The position numbers and the translations under genes were made by a program. DNA of 64,000 nt from Lachnospiraceae bacterium UBA1766 (GTDB lineage Bacteria > Bacillota > Clostridia > Lachnospirales > Lachnospiraceae), in NCBI GenBank assembly GCA_002314715.1, contig DCGY01000021.1, positions 1 through 64,000 on the forward strand, read 5' to 3'. Each line of letters starts with the position of its first letter. Position 1 is the stretch's first letter. This document shows, one piece after another, positions 25,192-33,916 of the stretch. The notes beneath the pieces were generated by a model, which saw nothing but the letters and a program-made list of their open reading frames with translations, had not been told where the DNA came from and searched no databases.

Positions 25192-25247
25192 CGAAAAAAT
25201 GAGAGAATTATGAATTTCACGAAATAAATAATACTTTTCATCACTTT

Positions 25248-26306
25248 TTAATCCACGGGATATACACCGGCAAATTCATATCCCTGTCTTCTGGCTTCAT
25301 CAATCCAATCTGCCAAAAATGCCCGATTGGTGGAGGAGCTGGCATGCAATAAGTAAATGGCACCGGGATGCAGGTACTTCACCGCTTTTTCATAAGAAGG
25401 CTGAACCTCCGGCTGTGTAGCGGAATAATCGTTGTAAGCATAGGACCAGAAAACGGATTTGAGACCCAAATTATCCACCAGGGCCAGGGACTGATCGGAG
25501 AACATTCCCTCCGGGAAACGGAACAGGCGACAGTCGTAATTATAATCCTTTTTCAGCTTGTCCACCACGTCCATGATTTCCTTGCGCTGTGTTTCCAGAC
25601 TCAGATCCGGCATATTTTTATGATTGATGCTGTGACTTCCGATGCGATGTCCCTCGTCAATCATTCGCTTTATCAAATCCGGTCTGGCATCATAAAACAT
25701 AGAAGTTACAAAGAAGGTCGCTTTTACATCCTTCTCCTTCAAAATATCCAGAATCTTTTCGGTTTCCGGATTGTCAAAGCCACAGTCCATGGTCAGATAA
25801 AGAACCTTCTCATTGGTTCTCTCGGAAATAAAATCCACATGATATTTTCCCCATTTATTCTTATACCAGTAGACACCAACCGGCACACCGTTTTCATCAC
25901 GGTCATTTGGATTGTTTCCGAAAGGGGTCTTCTCATTGGACAGGGTGGACAAATCCCACTTTCCCATTACCTGGGGTGGCAGTTCCTCGGATGAAGATTC
26001 CCGGGTCTTTGACTCCTCTGCAGAACTGCTCTCCCCGGACCCGCTGCTTTCCTCAGTGGATTCAAGGGTCTGACTTTCCTTTGTTTCCTCTGTAGAAGCT
26101 TCTTTGCTTTCTTCCGTGGATTCCTCTGACGAATCTGTAAAAGATTGGGATACAATCATACCGGGATCTACCGGTTCTTTATCCTTTTTATTTGCAATAC
26201 TTACAATTGTGATACAAATCAAAAAAATAGCCAGAATAATCAACGCATATATCAATAGGATTCCTTCGCTGCGTTTCCAGAAGGGCTTCTTCTTTTTCTT
26301 TTTCAT
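25248..26306 (-). CDS. PdaA-like polysaccharide deacetylase
   Basis: 352-codon gene. Basic N-terminus (MKKKKKKPFWKR), one membrane helix (about 15-37), a Ser/Glu/Lys/Thr linker of the ESTEESK type (about 60-120), then a NodB-fold deacetylase. Motif 1 is LTMDCGFDN rather than TFDDG, like PdaA enzymes that have DNGY; motif 2 is GSHSINH, metal His-x3-His. PdaA deacetylates N-acetylmuramic acid in peptidoglycan, often in spore cortex formation. The ATG at 26306 has AAGGAG 8 bases upstream; the 15-residue extension is not used. Confidence 0.87.
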   Translation of the reverse strand: MKKKKKKPFWKRSEGILLIYALIILAIFLICITIVSIANKKDKEPVDPGMIVSQSFTDSSEESTEESKEASTEETKESQTLESTEESSGSGESSSAEESKTRESSSEELPPQVMGKWDLSTLSNEKTPFGNNPNDRDENGVPVGVYWYKNKWGKYHVDFISERTNEKVLYLTMDCGFDNPETEKILDILKEKDVKATFFVTSMFYDARPDLIKRMIDEGHRIGSHSINHKNMPDLSLETQRKEIMDVVDKLKKDYNYDCRLFRFPEGMFSDQSLALVDNLGLKSVFWSYAYNDYSATQPEVQPSYEKAVKYLHPGAIYLLHASSSTNRAFLADWIDEARRQGYEFAGVYPVD

Positions 26307-26402
26307 CAGTGTTCTCCTTTGTCCGGTACGCTTTGCAAAAAACAAAACCATTCATACCGACTTCCTCATAATTGGATATTATATCATTTTTTTTCGCACA
26401 AA

Positions 26403-26435
26403 AAAAGATACTTTCCAATTTTGAAAGTATCTTTT
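26403..26435 (-). terminator. Terminator of the CDF exporter gene
   Basis: Perfect 13-base stem AAAAGATACTTTC (26403-26415) / GAAAGTATCTTTT (26423-26435), 7-base loop, T-run on the minus strand. Starts 23 bases after the stop at 26458. Confidence 0.85.
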
Positions 26436-26457
26436 GACAACCAATTTCTTTTCCTTC

Positions 26458-27357
26458 CTACGCCGGATTCACATGCACCATAATATGTTTGACTTTCGGA
26501 AAGTGCTGCTCAATATCATCATGAACCTTCTCGGCAATATCATGGGCCTTCTGCAAGGTTAACTGAGCATTTAATTTAATTTCCAAATCCACATAAATCT
26601 TATTGCCAAACATTCTGGTCTGACAAAGGTCGATTCCCTCCACTTCCTCGTGACTGTTTACTAGATCCAGAATCTCGTTTACCGTTTCGTCATCACAGGC
26701 ATGGTCAACCATTTTATCAATAGCATCCCGGAATATATCAAAAGCCGCCTTGGCAATAAAGAAGAAAATCACCAGACTGGCAACTGCGTCCATCACCGGA
26801 AATCCCAGCATAGAACCGCCAATACCCACGAAGGCACCCACTGAGGACAGGGCATCGGAACGATGATGCCAGGCATCCGCCAGCAATGCGGCAGAATCAA
26901 TTTTCTTCGCGTAATACCGGGTATACCAGTACATGGCCTCTTTTGCTAAAATAGAAACGACTGCCGCCACCAGAGCCAATAGGCCCGGAATCGCCAAATC
27001 GCCATAATGGCCGCGAATAATTTTCAAAAGTGCATTCCAGCCGATTCCAAGTCCCGTTACCGCCAAAACCATGGCCAAAATCATGGCCGCCACACACTCC
27101 AGGCGCTCGTGTCCGTAGGGGTGTTCTTTGTCGGATTCCTTGGCCGAAAGCCGGATGCCGATAATCACCACGATGGTACTGAATACATCCGAAGCAGAGT
27201 GAATGGCATCACTGACCATTGCTCCGGAATTAGCCACCAGGCCGGCAATCAGCTTAAACAGGCACAATACCGCGTTGCCGATAATGGATACCAGGGACAC
27301 GCGATTGGCAATTCGAAGAAAATCTTCCTCTTTTGGTTTGGTTTGATTACATGTCAT
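26458..27357 (-). CDS. Cation diffusion facilitator, probable Ni/Co exporter
   Basis: 299-residue CDF transporter with six membrane helices; metal-site motifs HSASDV (helix 2 region) and HHRSDALSS (helix 5 region), plus a C-terminal cytoplasmic metal-binding domain (LVNSHEEVEGI onwards). It exports a divalent cation in exchange for protons. The NiCo riboswitch directly upstream indicates Ni2+/Co2+ as the inducing metals and likely substrates. TAGGAGG lies 8 bases before the ATG. Confidence 0.93.
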   Translation of the reverse strand: MTCNQTKPKEEDFLRIANRVSLVSIIGNAVLCLFKLIAGLVANSGAMVSDAIHSASDVFSTIVVIIGIRLSAKESDKEHPYGHERLECVAAMILAMVLAVTGLGIGWNALLKIIRGHYGDLAIPGLLALVAAVVSILAKEAMYWYTRYYAKKIDSAALLADAWHHRSDALSSVGAFVGIGGSMLGFPVMDAVASLVIFFFIAKAAFDIFRDAIDKMVDHACDDETVNEILDLVNSHEEVEGIDLCQTRMFGNKIYVDLEIKLNAQLTLQKAHDIAEKVHDDIEQHFPKVKHIMVHVNPA

Positions 27358-27433
27358 ATAAGTTACCTCCTATAAAAAAAGATAGCTCTATGATGCTTCA
27401 TTGTTCGTGGGAAAAGGTTAGAAATGCGTATAG

Positions 27434-27541
27434 AAAAACCCACGACCAGTATTAGCAACTACTGTCCCGTGGGTAAGATCTTCCACTGTCACGCTGGTGA
27501 CCCGACTCCATAATCCGAATGACTACGGCCTGTTCAGTTTG
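27434..27541 (-). ncRNA. NiCo riboswitch with overlapping terminator
   Basis: Minus-strand leader of the CDF gene. It shows the conserved features of the NiCo (czcD) riboswitch: ACTGAACAGGC at the 5' end (27529-27540 region), GTCGGGTCACCAGCGTGACAG in the middle (positions 27485-27508 region), then TTACCCACGGGACAGT (27461-27476). ACTG at the 5' end can pair with CAGT at the 3' end (P1). The GGGACAGT strand also forms the 5' half of a strong terminator (CCCACG 27439-27444 with CGTGGG 27468-27473, five T at 27434-27438). Metal binding would hold it in P1 and let RNA polymerase read on: an ON switch. Confidence 0.85.
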
Positions 27542-27599
27542 TACTGTAGATGAATGCAGTGCAAAGAGTTATATTCTTTTTATCATATAATACAGGTTA

Positions 27600-27605
27600 T
27601 GTCAA
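27600..27605 (-). promoter_or_regulatory. -35 box of the riboswitch/CDF transcript
   Basis: Perfect TTGACA. The -10 is unclear: TATGAT lies too close (12-base spacer) and TAAAAA at 17 bases is weak. Confidence 0.4.
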
Positions 27606-27628
27606 CTCTTCCGATTGGTTCCTATTAT

Positions 27629-28558
27629 TTACACTTCATTGTGCCAATATTCCTTGTTGGTGGTAATACGAAGCACCCACTTTCTGGGTAGCATACGGTA
27701 ATGTTTTCCAAGGAAATACCCTACATATTTACTGAAACACTGCATATAAAATGCCGGCAGCTTGGAAAGCATATGATTTTCCCGGAAATATCCGGTAGCG
27801 GCCGCCACCAGCTTCTTTCCCTCCGATTCGGACTTCACCTGACCAAACACCTCCGGATGGTCTGCCTGCGAAACGCCCAAATCAAAATTTCTTCGAAGCT
27901 GCTGCTTATTGGTATAATTATGTGCATGATATACCTGTGCCTGTGCCTCGTAGGCAATTTTGTAATCCTTTTTGATAACACCGGCCGCATAAATCATATC
28001 TTCGTTAAAGATTGCCTGACGAATAAATCCACCCAGCTCCTCGTAAATGTCTCTTCGATAAGCAGCGCATACATTGGAGCAGAAAAAGGTTTTGATTCCC
28101 AATCTCTCCAAATCCTCTTTGGATTTGATACAGGATTCCTCCGGGTAGTTAAACTGACGACTTACCAACTCCAGCACGCCACTCTGCTCTGTGGCCAGCT
28201 GTCTGGCATACGCCACCGCTACATCCCCTTTTAAATTCTGAATGAGATTCTCCAGAAGCTTATCGTCCTTCGGCATGGCGTCCTGGGTCATCATCACAAA
28301 AATTTCTCCATCCGACCTGCGAACGCCCTTCCTTCTGGTTCCGCCGTGATCAAATTCTCTTTTGGAAAGATGGTACACTTTCACATTTTTATATTGCTCC
28401 AAATCCCGCAATCCGTAAAAGGCCTGCTCAAAGTACTTTTCTTCCGTATTCATCAGAATAATCTGGGAAGGCACAATGGTTTGATGCTCCAATTTATCAA
28501 TCAACTGAAGCAGTTCATTTCCGGGTTTATATGTAGGAATAATAATATCAATTTTCAT
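27629..28558 (-). CDS. GT2-family glycosyltransferase, rhamnosyltransferase-like
   Basis: 309 residues with the GT-A opening MKIDIIIPTYKPGNELLQLI, a nucleotide-sugar site DHGGTRRKGV, and FVMMTQDAMP holding the metal-binding acidic residues (QDA replaces DxD as in rhamnosyltransferases). It adds a sugar, plausibly from dTDP-rhamnose, to a growing surface polysaccharide. No membrane helix. AAGGA precedes the ATG. First of the surface-polysaccharide region on this side, close to LCP and sugar-transferase genes. Confidence 0.85.
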   Translation of the reverse strand: MKIDIIIPTYKPGNELLQLIDKLEHQTIVPSQIILMNTEEKYFEQAFYGLRDLEQYKNVKVYHLSKREFDHGGTRRKGVRRSDGEIFVMMTQDAMPKDDKLLENLIQNLKGDVAVAYARQLATEQSGVLELVSRQFNYPEESCIKSKEDLERLGIKTFFCSNVCAAYRRDIYEELGGFIRQAIFNEDMIYAAGVIKKDYKIAYEAQAQVYHAHNYTNKQQLRRNFDLGVSQADHPEVFGQVKSESEGKKLVAAATGYFRENHMLSKLPAFYMQCFSKYVGYFLGKHYRMLPRKWVLRITTNKEYWHNEV

Positions 28559-28615
28559 GAATGAATTTCCTTTTGATGGATTTCTTTACACTTGCCTATT
28601 ATACCCTATCTAACC

Positions 28616-28644
28616 AAAAAAGTCGACACACTGTGCCGACTTTT
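28616..28644 (-). terminator. Terminator of the LCP gene
   Basis: Stem AAAAGTCG (28618-28625) / CGACTTTT (28637-28644), T6 on the minus strand. Starts 23 bases after the stop at 28667. Confidence 0.75.
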
Positions 28645-28666
28645 CCTTACGTTAAAAGAAGCTTTT

Positions 28667-29785
28667 TTATTGACTGATATGAATATACTTGGAAGCATCT
28701 GCCTTAATTTGCTGGCTGTATTCCTTTACCTTATCGGATACCACATAATCTGCATCCTCAAACAGGAACTGATGCAACCATACTACATTGCTCTCCAAAT
28801 CTACAGGGATAACGCAGTCACCCTTTGCTCCCAAGGTACCGGTGGTACGCATGGTTTCCTCCGGGAAGCCACCTTCCTCGGTAATATGATACTTGGTAAT
28901 ATTCTTGATTAAGTCTAACATATCTTCCTGGTCAAGACTGGTAAAGATATCCTTTACTACCACGCCGAATACATCGGTCAGGGTATTGAGATCCGCCTTC
29001 TTTGCCTGCTCCTCAATAGCCTTTAATACTTCTCTCTGACGCCAAGCACGCTTATAGTCATCACCACCGCCGTAACGAATACGACAGTAAGCTGCCGCCT
29101 GAAGACCGTCCAGCTTCTGGTAACCGGTTTCTGTTACCGGTACATAAGAGCACTTCAAAACCTTCTCTGCAATGGTAATCTGGTAATTGTTGATGTGCTG
29201 AAGCTCTGTCTTATCAATATCAATGTAAATACCGCCAAGTCCGTCTACCAGCTCTCTCAAAGCCTTGTAGCCTACGGTTACGAAGTCGGTAATATCCAAA
29301 TCCAGGTTCTTATTTAACATCATAATTGCGGGAGTAGGACCACCCTTCAGATCCACACCGTTTACTTTACCGATACTGTATGCGGAATTACATTTTGCAT
29401 AGTAATTGGTGTCATCGGTATTTAAATAGGTATCACGATATACGCTGACCAGCTTGATTGCACCGGTGTCCATATTAATGCTGGCAATCATAATACTATC
29501 GGTACGGCTACCGCTGTAAAGCTCTGCATCGTTTGTAGCATCCACACCAAAGAGAGCGATGTTGCGATATCCTTTCATCTGTACGTTTTCTTTTACCTCT
29601 TCCGGAATTTCCAGTTGCAATTTGTCATTGTCCAAAACAACGGTCTGAGGACCTGACTTCTCCGGCTCCGTTACCTTCCATACACGGGATACGATGTAAA
29701 ACATCGCTACAATTACAATCAGTTCAATCGCCAAAAGAATAAACTTGCCGACTTTCTTTGAACCACTTTTTGATGACTTAGCCAT
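28667..29785 (-). CDS. LytR-CpsA-Psr (LCP) ligase
   Basis: 372 residues. N-terminal basic stretch and one membrane helix (about 14-32), then an extracellular LCP domain starting near YRNIALFGVDA, with SRTDSIMIASIN and VSVYRDTYLN (Arg residues that bind the pyrophosphate lipid) and CRIRYGGGDDYKRAWRQREV. LCP enzymes transfer lipid-linked polysaccharides to peptidoglycan. It follows the initiating sugar transferase by 27 bases, so it is the likely ligase for this cluster's polymer. Confidence 0.92.
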   Translation of the reverse strand: MAKSSKSGSKKVGKFILLAIELIVIVAMFYIVSRVWKVTEPEKSGPQTVVLDNDKLQLEIPEEVKENVQMKGYRNIALFGVDATNDAELYSGSRTDSIMIASINMDTGAIKLVSVYRDTYLNTDDTNYYAKCNSAYSIGKVNGVDLKGGPTPAIMMLNKNLDLDITDFVTVGYKALRELVDGLGGIYIDIDKTELQHINNYQITIAEKVLKCSYVPVTETGYQKLDGLQAAAYCRIRYGGGDDYKRAWRQREVLKAIEEQAKKADLNTLTDVFGVVVKDIFTSLDQEDMLDLIKNITKYHITEEGGFPEETMRTTGTLGAKGDCVIPVDLESNVVWLHQFLFEDADYVVSDKVKEYSQQIKADASKYIHISQ

Positions 29786-29812
29786 AATAACTTACTTCTC
29801 CTTGCTGTATCC

Positions 29813-31219
29813 TTAATAAGCATTTTTATTTACGAACCCTGTAAAGAAGGTCATAAATATTATTTTTATATCGAAGCCCAATGTCCAGTTTTCGATATAA
29901 TAAATATCGTATTCAATACGCTTGCGAATGGAAGTGTCTCCCCGCAAACCGTTTACCTGTGCCCAGCCGGTAAGTCCCGGTCGAACCTGATGCTTTACCA
30001 TATATCTGGGGATTTCTTCCTTGAACTTCTCTACAAACTGAGGCCGTTCCGGTCTGGGACCTACCAGACTCATATCTCCCTTTAAAATATTGAAAAGCTG
30101 AGGCAGCTCATCAATACTGGTCTTTCGAATAAATTTACCGATACCGGTCACTCGGGGATCATCCCGTACCGTCCAGCCTTTCTTCTCTTCTCCCGCTGTC
30201 TGCAAACGCATACTTCGGAATTTGTACATATAGAACGGTTTATTGTGAAGTCCCACTCGTTCCTGTTTAAAAATAATCGGTCCCGGGCTGGTCAGTTTAA
30301 TCAGAATCGCACACACCAGCATAATCGGCGAGGTAATCACAATACCAAACAAAGCTCCGATGATATCCATCCATCTTTTGACCAATCCGTTTCCGGTATT
30401 GGTAAGAGGCACATAGCGAATGTTAATAACCGGCAGCCCCAATAAATCCTCGGTATAGGGTTTTGTGGGAATAACACTGTTGTAATCCGGAATAAACTTT
30501 GTGTGAACACCGGATTTCTCACAAATAGCCACAATCTCCTCCAAATAATCATAATCCCGAAGAGGAAGGGTAATGGCAATTTCATCCAGCTTGTTTTCCG
30601 GTAAAATAATCTCCAAATTACCGATGGAGCCAATTACCTTGACGCCCTTGTAAAGCGTTCCCGCCGGAATATGATTGTCCAAAATGCCGCAAACCACGTA
30701 TCCCCACTGAGGGTTCTCCAGGATACGGTCAATGTATTCCTCGGAGGCTCTGGAATAACCCACCAACAGAATATGCTTCAGATTATAGCCCTTCTTGCGA
30801 ATGGATCGAAGGCTTTTACGAAGGAAAACACGAACCAGAATCAGCAGGAAATTGTTTGAGAAATAAAACAAACCCATGACCGATCTGGAAAAGTTGATTT
30901 CACGCACCACCATATACAGTACGATAATCAATGCCGCAAGTCCTACGGTATTAGCCTGCAGAATTGCAAAAAACTCCGTCTGACTCTTAGAGGTTCTTTT
31001 GGGTGTATACACACCACAGCTGTTATACAAAAATAAATAGGCCGGAACAATGTAAATCAGAAGTTTTGCATATTCAATCCAAGGCAAAACTCCTACTCCG
31101 GGCCCATGCTGGAATACATAAAATTTTATAAAATAGCTCAGTATTAACGCAACCGCGGTCACAGCGGCATCAATTAATACCAGCAATCGGTTAAATACTC
31201 TCTGATTGTCTTTTATCAT
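29813..31219 (-). CDS. Undecaprenyl-phosphate sugar phosphotransferase
   Basis: 468-residue polyprenol-phosphate hexose-1-phosphate transferase (WcaJ/WbaP-type). Four or five N-terminal membrane helices, a CoA-binding-like middle domain (ILLVGYSRASEEY), then the catalytic bacterial sugar transferase domain: KRWMDIIGALFG, YKFRSMR, SIDELPQLFNILKGDMSLVGPRPERP. It starts polymer synthesis on undecaprenyl phosphate, usually with glucose, galactose or an N-acetylsugar. No strong ribosome site seen before the ATG. Confidence 0.93.
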   Translation of the reverse strand: MIKDNQRVFNRLLVLIDAAVTAVALILSYFIKFYVFQHGPGVGVLPWIEYAKLLIYIVPAYLFLYNSCGVYTPKRTSKSQTEFFAILQANTVGLAALIIVLYMVVREINFSRSVMGLFYFSNNFLLILVRVFLRKSLRSIRKKGYNLKHILLVGYSRASEEYIDRILENPQWGYVVCGILDNHIPAGTLYKGVKVIGSIGNLEIILPENKLDEIAITLPLRDYDYLEEIVAICEKSGVHTKFIPDYNSVIPTKPYTEDLLGLPVINIRYVPLTNTGNGLVKRWMDIIGALFGIVITSPIMLVCAILIKLTSPGPIIFKQERVGLHNKPFYMYKFRSMRLQTAGEEKKGWTVRDDPRVTGIGKFIRKTSIDELPQLFNILKGDMSLVGPRPERPQFVEKFKEEIPRYMVKHQVRPGLTGWAQVNGLRGDTSIRKRIEYDIYYIENWTLGFDIKIIFMTFFTGFVNKNAY

Positions 31220-31293
31220 AACGCCACCCGCTAAATTACTCTGCTACAATTATAGAATACCCTATTGTTTTTAAGATATTATTAAGCTAATTC

Positions 31294-32268
31294 TTAAGAT
31301 TTCATAATAATTTGGACACAGGCAGCATATAATTGTAGTTGGATGGACAGATAATGTCTCAGATTGCAAGGTAAAAAACGTATCTTTTTCTCTTTTCCCT
31401 CCTTGGAAAAGCCTTTTTTCAGACCCTTCCTAAGACCGGTTAAGTAGGTTTTTCCCATCTTTTTTCTGCAGAAGAACAGGAACTTTACAAAATATCCAAG
31501 CAATAAAAAGGGCAGATTCACAAGAAGCTGTAACAGAGGCATATTTTTCAAAACCATATATACATTGTTTGCCGCACAGATTTCCGTCTTCCAGGCATTG
31601 TATCTGGAACCGGTGGAAGCACTTCCAAAATGAACCACCTTCGCTTGGGGTTCATAATAATTCTTATAGCCGTAAATTTGAGCCCGATAGCCCAAATCCA
31701 TGTCCTCCAAATAGGCAAAATGCGCTTCGTCCAAAAGACCAATCCGATCCAACACCGATTTCTTGTAAATTGCCGCACCACCGCAGGCAGAAAAAATCCT
31801 GCAAGGCTTCTCAAATTCCGTTGCAGGTTTTCCTTTTCCCCTGGCAAATCCCCATCCGAATACACAGTAGCGATCTCCCGCACCATCCATTCGGTCCGGT
31901 CGGTCCCACATGAGCATTCTGGCACTCACAGAAAAAGCATCCGCCTTTTGCGTGATGCTTTTATACAGTGCTCCCACGAAACAAGAATCCACCTTGGTAT
32001 CATTATTCAATAAAATCAGATAAGGACTTTGTGACGCTTCGATTCCCACATTTACCGCATGACAAAATCCCGTATTCTCCGAAAGTGCAATCACCCGCAC
32101 CTTGGGAAAAAGCTCTCTTGTCTGCTCCAGGCTGCCGTCGGTGGATCCATTATCCACCACCAGCACCTCATATTCGGGAGCGTCCTCTTGGAAAAGCAAC
32201 GCATCCAGGCAGTCCTTCATGTATTTCATTCCGTTATAATTGGGAATTATTACTGTGATTTCTGCCAT
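31294..32268 (-). CDS. GT2-family glycosyltransferase (rhamnosyltransferase-like)
   Basis: 324 residues. GT-A motifs IPNYNGMKYMKDCLDALL, VDNGSTDGS, LLNNDTKVD (DxD equivalent at NND) and YLEDMDLGYRAQIYG (the ED base region). The C-terminal third is basic with a hydrophobic stretch (LPFLLLGYFVKFLFFC). Similar to WcaA/RgpF-like enzymes acting on rhamnan backbones. AAAAGGAG precedes the ATG. It lies 15 bases after the next GT2 gene, in the same operon. Confidence 0.9.
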   Translation of the reverse strand: MAEITVIIPNYNGMKYMKDCLDALLFQEDAPEYEVLVVDNGSTDGSLEQTRELFPKVRVIALSENTGFCHAVNVGIEASQSPYLILLNNDTKVDSCFVGALYKSITQKADAFSVSARMLMWDRPDRMDGAGDRYCVFGWGFARGKGKPATEFEKPCRIFSACGGAAIYKKSVLDRIGLLDEAHFAYLEDMDLGYRAQIYGYKNYYEPQAKVVHFGSASTGSRYNAWKTEICAANNVYMVLKNMPLLQLLVNLPFLLLGYFVKFLFFCRKKMGKTYLTGLRKGLKKGFSKEGKEKKIRFLPCNLRHYLSIQLQLYAACVQIIMKS

Positions 32269-32283
32269 GGTTGCTCCTTTTCT

Positions 32284-33708
32284 TTATGCGTAAGGATCTT
32301 CTTCGGGATTTCCTCCCTCGTTTTCCTGTTCAAATTCTTCCGGATCTGCAGGTCCCATCTGCTTGGGGTACCATAACATACGATATCCGTTTTCTTCCAT
32401 TGCCTTTCCGAAGGCCAGGCTAAGCTTCTCGTAGTCTACGTCTCTGGGGAAAGGTGCTGTATCAAAATAGCCGTCCTCGGTCTCAAAATAACCGTAACCG
32501 GTAGCTTTTGCAAAGATCATACGACACTCTTCACGAACACGAAGATTTCGAATATCCAAAGCATAAGTATCCTTGGCATAAAGACTGTCGGAATCCATGT
32601 ACTTACCTACATAGTCGATATAACCGTCCTCCTGGATACTGCCGCTGATGATACGGTCATTCTGATCTCCTACCGGACCACCTACCGCACCAACATCGGG
32701 ACGACTTTCAAAGATTTCTCCCTGATATACCAGGTTATAGAAACCTACATGTGCCAGTTCCTCTACGGTTGCATGAATACCATTATTGTCTGCATAATCC
32801 TGTAATGCTCTCTTACCTGCCTCATAAGCATATGCCTTTGCCTGCGGATTTGCGGAAGCAGAGTTCGCATGGCATCTCCAGTGATAAAGAACCTTGGGAA
32901 CATGGCAAATCTGTCTGGAACCCTTTATGGTCTGTGCCATCTTACAAGCGGTACGAAGTACCAGATCGAAATCCTGTGCCCCGTCATATTCGGAACGAAG
33001 AGGATTCTTCTCAAATAAATCTCTGTGCATTACCAGGAAGTGGCAGATATAATTATTGGACAGAATATGGTCCATGTTAAAATCTGTCTTACGGTTTACA
33101 TCATAGTAATCCCCGTCCGCACCACTCCATTTATCCTCATCGGAGTAGAGGAAGGTATATTCGGTTTCTTTTTTCTTACCATCGATGACAGCCTTTGCCA
33201 TCTCAAATAAAGCATCGGTGGTCAAAGTGTCGTCGTGATCCAAAAAGCCTACATATTTCTTCTGTGCATAACGGAATGCCTCGTTGGTATTCTTGGCAAT
33301 TCCACCGTTTTCGCCCAAATGAATATAGTGAATCTGATCCTTCCACTGTCCGGTCATCTTCTCTACACAAATTTTTAATACATCACTGGGACTGGAATCT
33401 ACCAAAATCAATTCCCAGTAAGGATAAGACTGGTCCTCTACGGACGTAATCATCTCTCGAAGGAAACCGGCATCGGTACGATACAAGGGCACCAAAATGC
33501 TGAAAGCCAGTTCTCTGCCGGATGCCTCATAAAGTCCTGATGATTCCTTTCTCTGTTTATCCCATGTGGCCTTATCAATCGGCGCATAGGTATATTTTAC
33601 CTGTTCTTCCCCCATTCGTTCTGAAACCGCACGAACGGTACTCTTCAGTCCGTTCCTTTTGAAAAAGCTTAATGTTTTGTTAACATTATCCATGAAATTG
33701 CCTGCCAT
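32284..33708 (-). CDS. GT2 glycosyltransferase with remnant second domain
   Basis: 474 residues. The first GT2 domain (about 60-330) has FSILVPLYRTDAGFL, LVDSSPSD, FLDHDDTLTTDALFE, YDGAQDFDL and VLYHWRCHANSASANP and closely parallels domain 1 of the 827-residue enzyme at 40251-42734. The C-terminal part (about 345-460) retains RPDVGAVGGPVGDQNDRIIS, which aligns with RPDVGAVGAKLCYEDDTIQ of domain 2 there, but lacks that domain's IIIPNKDH and FIIVENNS opening, so the second transferase is truncated and probably inactive. Ends in an acidic tail (PEEFEQENEGGNPEEDP). The ATG at 33708 has GGAG 8 bases upstream. Confidence 0.88.
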   Translation of the reverse strand: MAGNFMDNVNKTLSFFKRNGLKSTVRAVSERMGEEQVKYTYAPIDKATWDKQRKESSGLYEASGRELAFSILVPLYRTDAGFLREMITSVEDQSYPYWELILVDSSPSDVLKICVEKMTGQWKDQIHYIHLGENGGIAKNTNEAFRYAQKKYVGFLDHDDTLTTDALFEMAKAVIDGKKKETEYTFLYSDEDKWSGADGDYYDVNRKTDFNMDHILSNNYICHFLVMHRDLFEKNPLRSEYDGAQDFDLVLRTACKMAQTIKGSRQICHVPKVLYHWRCHANSASANPQAKAYAYEAGKRALQDYADNNGIHATVEELAHVGFYNLVYQGEIFESRPDVGAVGGPVGDQNDRIISGSIQEDGYIDYVGKYMDSDSLYAKDTYALDIRNLRVREECRMIFAKATGYGYFETEDGYFDTAPFPRDVDYEKLSLAFGKAMEENGYRMLWYPKQMGPADPEEFEQENEGGNPEEDPYA

Positions 33709-33818
33709 GATACTTCTCCATTTCCCCAATTACATCTTTTTTCTATCTTTTGCCATATCTTTTTGATGTCTTCGGAAAGAAAATCGCAAAAAAGATATAG
33801 CCTACTATACTGTACCAC

Positions 33819-33857
33819 AAAAACAGAGAAGTGCAAAGCACTTCCCTGTCTGTTTTT
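33819..33857 (-). terminator. Terminator of the phosphohexomutase gene
   Basis: GAAGTGC (33828-33834) / GCACTTC (33838-33844) extended by AAACAG and CTGTTTTT arms; T-run on the minus strand. About 60 bases after the stop at 33917. The next gene (33708) starts about 110 bases on. Confidence 0.7.
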
Positions 33858-33916
33858 CATAAATTTTTTATTAAAATTCACTACAATTTTTTGGTTATTT
33901 CCACAAGAATCCCAAA

